Of a DNA stretch of 5,977 nt, positions 4,608-5,977 are shown in pieces. The translations under genes and the position numbers were made by a program. Source of the DNA: Candidatus Izemoplasma sp. (lineage in GTDB: Bacteria > Bacillota_I > Bacilli_A > Izemoplasmatales > Izemoplasmataceae); NCBI GenBank assembly GCA_007117555.1, contig SKGI01000079.1, positions 1-5,977 on the forward strand, given 5' to 3'. Numbering within the stretch: the first letter of the stretch is position 1; each line of letters begins with the position of its first letter. The notes beneath the pieces were generated by a model that saw nothing but the letters and a program-made list of their open reading frames with translations, did no database searches and had not been told where the DNA came from.

Positions 4608-5861
4608 TTAAGAAGATTTCAAGTTTCGCTGTTTCTTGAATAAGGTGATTCCAGCACCAAGCGCGATAAAACCTAGAAACCCTACAATACTTATCATAAG
4701 GGCTTTTGGTTCATCCTGGGTATGTTCGATGCGCAAATCGTTAAGATGCTTTTCTTCAAAGTTTTCACTAAACCGTACTGAACGATCCGCAAGCATCCAA
4801 ATCGCTTCATAATCTTCTAAAGCATCGATGAAGGCAATGGCTTCTTCAATAGGCAAAACAAATACTAAGGTAGAATAAATATCCGCAAGAAGTGGATCAG
4901 GACCGACAATGGTTGTGGCTCGGATATGGTTGGCTGGAAATAAAGTCGCTGGATTAATAATGTGGTGGTAATTAACCCCATCTACAGTATAAAAGCGTTC
5001 ATAATCGCCACTTGTTACCGAGTTTTCACCAGAATAGAGTCTTAATTGTGCATAAGTACTACTTGGATTCATGGGGTTAAACGGATCGCGTGTGCCCACT
5101 GTCCAGTAGTCTCTCGTACCACTTGGATGGGTGCCATAAAACTCGATATTAGAGGAACCTGCATTCACAATAAAATGTTGGACATCCGTTGTACGTAAGT
5201 AACGACCGACTTCTCTAGCACCATACCCTTTAGCAATCCCACCTAAATCAAGGCCAAGACCTTCAGGAATGCGTAAACGATTATTGTCATGATCAATTTC
5301 GATGGCATTGGGATTTAAAATAGAACGATCCCCAGCAGCGGACTGCAAGGTTTCAAGACTTGGGACGTCACAGTCGTCATCCGCTTCCCACCTTGACGCA
5401 AGACATCGATCGCGATAGTCGCCCCAAATATCAAGAACAGGTCCTAATGTAATATCAAAAGCTTGGCCGCCTAGCGGGTGGTTATAGTAGTATTGGCCCA
5501 CTTCAACCATCTCAATCAAAATCGGATCAACGGTATGCCATGTATCGGGTTGTTCATTGATGGTCAGTACGTTGATGGTATCCGTAAAAGCATCATAACG
5601 GGTTGCATGAATATGTGTATGACGTAATATCGCATCGATGTCTGAAAATATAGTGGCATAATCAAGCGTGTCATCGCCCCAAACACGGACTATGATTTGC
5701 GAGCCAAAGTATTCAAAATAAGTGCGTGTGTGTTCTGAAAGTTCAGTAGGCGATGGATCAACAGGGTCATCATTGTTAAATCCACATGAAGCCAACAAGG
5801 CAATCATGAAAATTAAAAGACTGTAAGTGAGTATTGATTTTAACCAAGTTATATTACGCAT
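4608..5861 (-). CDS. apbE: FAD:protein FMN transferase (ApbE family), lipoprotein with C-terminal membrane helix
   Basis: A 417-residue ApbE protein, somewhat longer than the usual 320-350. The family transfers FMN from FAD to a Thr/Ser of extracytoplasmic acceptor proteins, or hydrolyses FAD, using Mg2+. An N-terminal signal with lipobox LASC (Cys 26) anchors it outside the membrane. Conserved marks are FDITLGPVLDIWG (135-147), LDLGGIAKGYGA (204-215), the N-x-G loop as VNAGSSN (232-238), SVTSGDYERFY (281-291), YHHIINPAT (298-306), and D327/T331 in ADIYST, matching the metal-ligand Asp-x3-Thr. The catalytic core therefore looks intact. Two oddities: an insert at about 148-170 with paired Cys 153 and 164, and a second hydrophobic segment (387-408) ending in KKQR, which would anchor the C-terminus too. 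AAAGGAG (5871-5877, minus) is 9 nt before ATG. It is transcribed alone from its own promoter and convergent with a Gx-transporter gene. No acceptor protein is seen. Confidence 0.95.
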   Translation of the reverse strand: MRNITWLKSILTYSLLIFMIALLASCGFNNDDPVDPSPTELSEHTRTYFEYFGSQIIVRVWGDDTLDYATIFSDIDAILRHTHIHATRYDAFTDTINVLTINEQPDTWHTVDPILIEMVEVGQYYYNHPLGGQAFDITLGPVLDIWGDYRDRCLASRWEADDDCDVPSLETLQSAAGDRSILNPNAIEIDHDNNRLRIPEGLGLDLGGIAKGYGAREVGRYLRTTDVQHFIVNAGSSNIEFYGTHPSGTRDYWTVGTRDPFNPMNPSSTYAQLRLYSGENSVTSGDYERFYTVDGVNYHHIINPATLFPANHIRATTIVGPDPLLADIYSTLVFVLPIEEAIAFIDALEDYEAIWMLADRSVRFSENFEEKHLNDLRIEHTQDEPKALMISIVGFLGFIALGAGITLFKKQRNLKSS

Positions 5862-5888
5862 AAAAAAAGACTCCTTTCCACACCGTTG

Positions 5889-5918
5889 ATTATATCATAT
5901 TGCGTTGTAATTCGACAA
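5889..5918 (-). promoter_or_regulatory. Promoter of the apbE-like gene
   Basis: On the minus strand, a perfect TATAAT (5889-5894) is preceded by TGA, giving an extended -10. TTGTCG (5913-5918, 4 of 6) lies 18 bp upstream as a weak -35. Transcription would start near 5882, leaving about 20 nt of leader, which holds the AAAGGAG ribosome binding site at 5871-5877. Confidence 0.75.
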
Positions 5919-5946
5919 AAAATCCGCAAAGCGTCATTTAAGATTA

Positions 5947-5955
5947 TGGTATAAT
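5947..5955 (+). promoter_or_regulatory. Divergent extended -10 promoter for a gene beyond the window
   Basis: TGGTATAAT is a perfect extended -10 (TGn + TATAAT) on the plus strand. No good -35 is seen 16-18 bp upstream, which extended -10 promoters can tolerate. The start site would be near 5962. An ATG at 5967 has no Shine-Dalgarno and would be almost leaderless. The downstream gene is outside the window. The rest of 5862-5977 holds only the two promoters and the apbE ribosome binding site. Confidence 0.5.
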
Positions 5956-5977
5956 AAACTTTGACTATGACAAAACA

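Noticed and set aside
1..5977. Mobile element, CRISPR array, tRNA, rRNA or large riboswitch
   Set aside because: No regularly spaced repeats, transposase frames, terminal inverted repeats or cloverleaf/rRNA-like segments were seen. The gaps between genes are short and are accounted for by promoters, terminators and ribosome binding sites.

Overview
The window reads as a chromosomal segment of a low-to-moderate GC Gram-positive bacterium (Bacillota, or the related Acholeplasma/Izemoplasma side of Mycoplasmatota). The pointers are strong AGGAGG-type ribosome binding sites, TTG and GTG starts, A+T-rich TTGACA/TATAAT promoters often with an extended TGn -10, stem-plus-T-run terminators, a LASC-type lipoprotein signal, and DegV, PadR-HAAS and Gx-transporter families typical of these phyla. 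Tryptophan is encoded by TGG and TGA acts as a stop, so the code is the standard bacterial one. The genus cannot be fixed from this window.

Layout. (1) 1-791: 3' part of an NADPH-dependent glutamate synthase small-subunit / NfnB-like flavoprotein, ended by a strong terminator (797-830). (2) 832-2239: a promoter, then a FabT-box-like palindrome (874-886), then a DegV/FakB-like fatty-acid-binding protein (906-1760) and a MarR regulator closely resembling FabT (1796-2239). (3) 2248-2319: a compact element in which a terminator-like hairpin for the upstream operon contains the promoter, Shine-Dalgarno and start-adjacent T-run of the next operon. (4) 2318-4562: a probable four-gene operon, padR (TTG start), a HAAS-domain membrane protein, a second DegV/FakB-like protein and a Gx-transporter-family membrane protein. 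(5) 4565-4605: a bidirectional terminator shared with the convergent apbE-like gene (4608-5861, minus), which encodes a flavin transferase lipoprotein that also has a C-terminal membrane helix. (6) 5862-5977: a divergent promoter region serving apbE and a gene outside the window.

How it may work together. Two paralogous FakB-like carriers sit in adjacent transcription units, one with a FabT-like regulator and a matching operator-like palindrome, the other behind a PadR-HAAS pair that usually senses envelope state. The inferred theme is handling of exogenous fatty acids and the membrane. The Gx-transporter and ApbE families are both associated with quinone/flavin-based extracytoplasmic electron transfer in Gram-positive bacteria, so the right half may belong to a flavinylation/electron-transfer module. 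No FMN-acceptor protein is visible here. No mobile element, CRISPR array, rRNA or tRNA was recognised, and there is no gene-free stretch over 300 bases.
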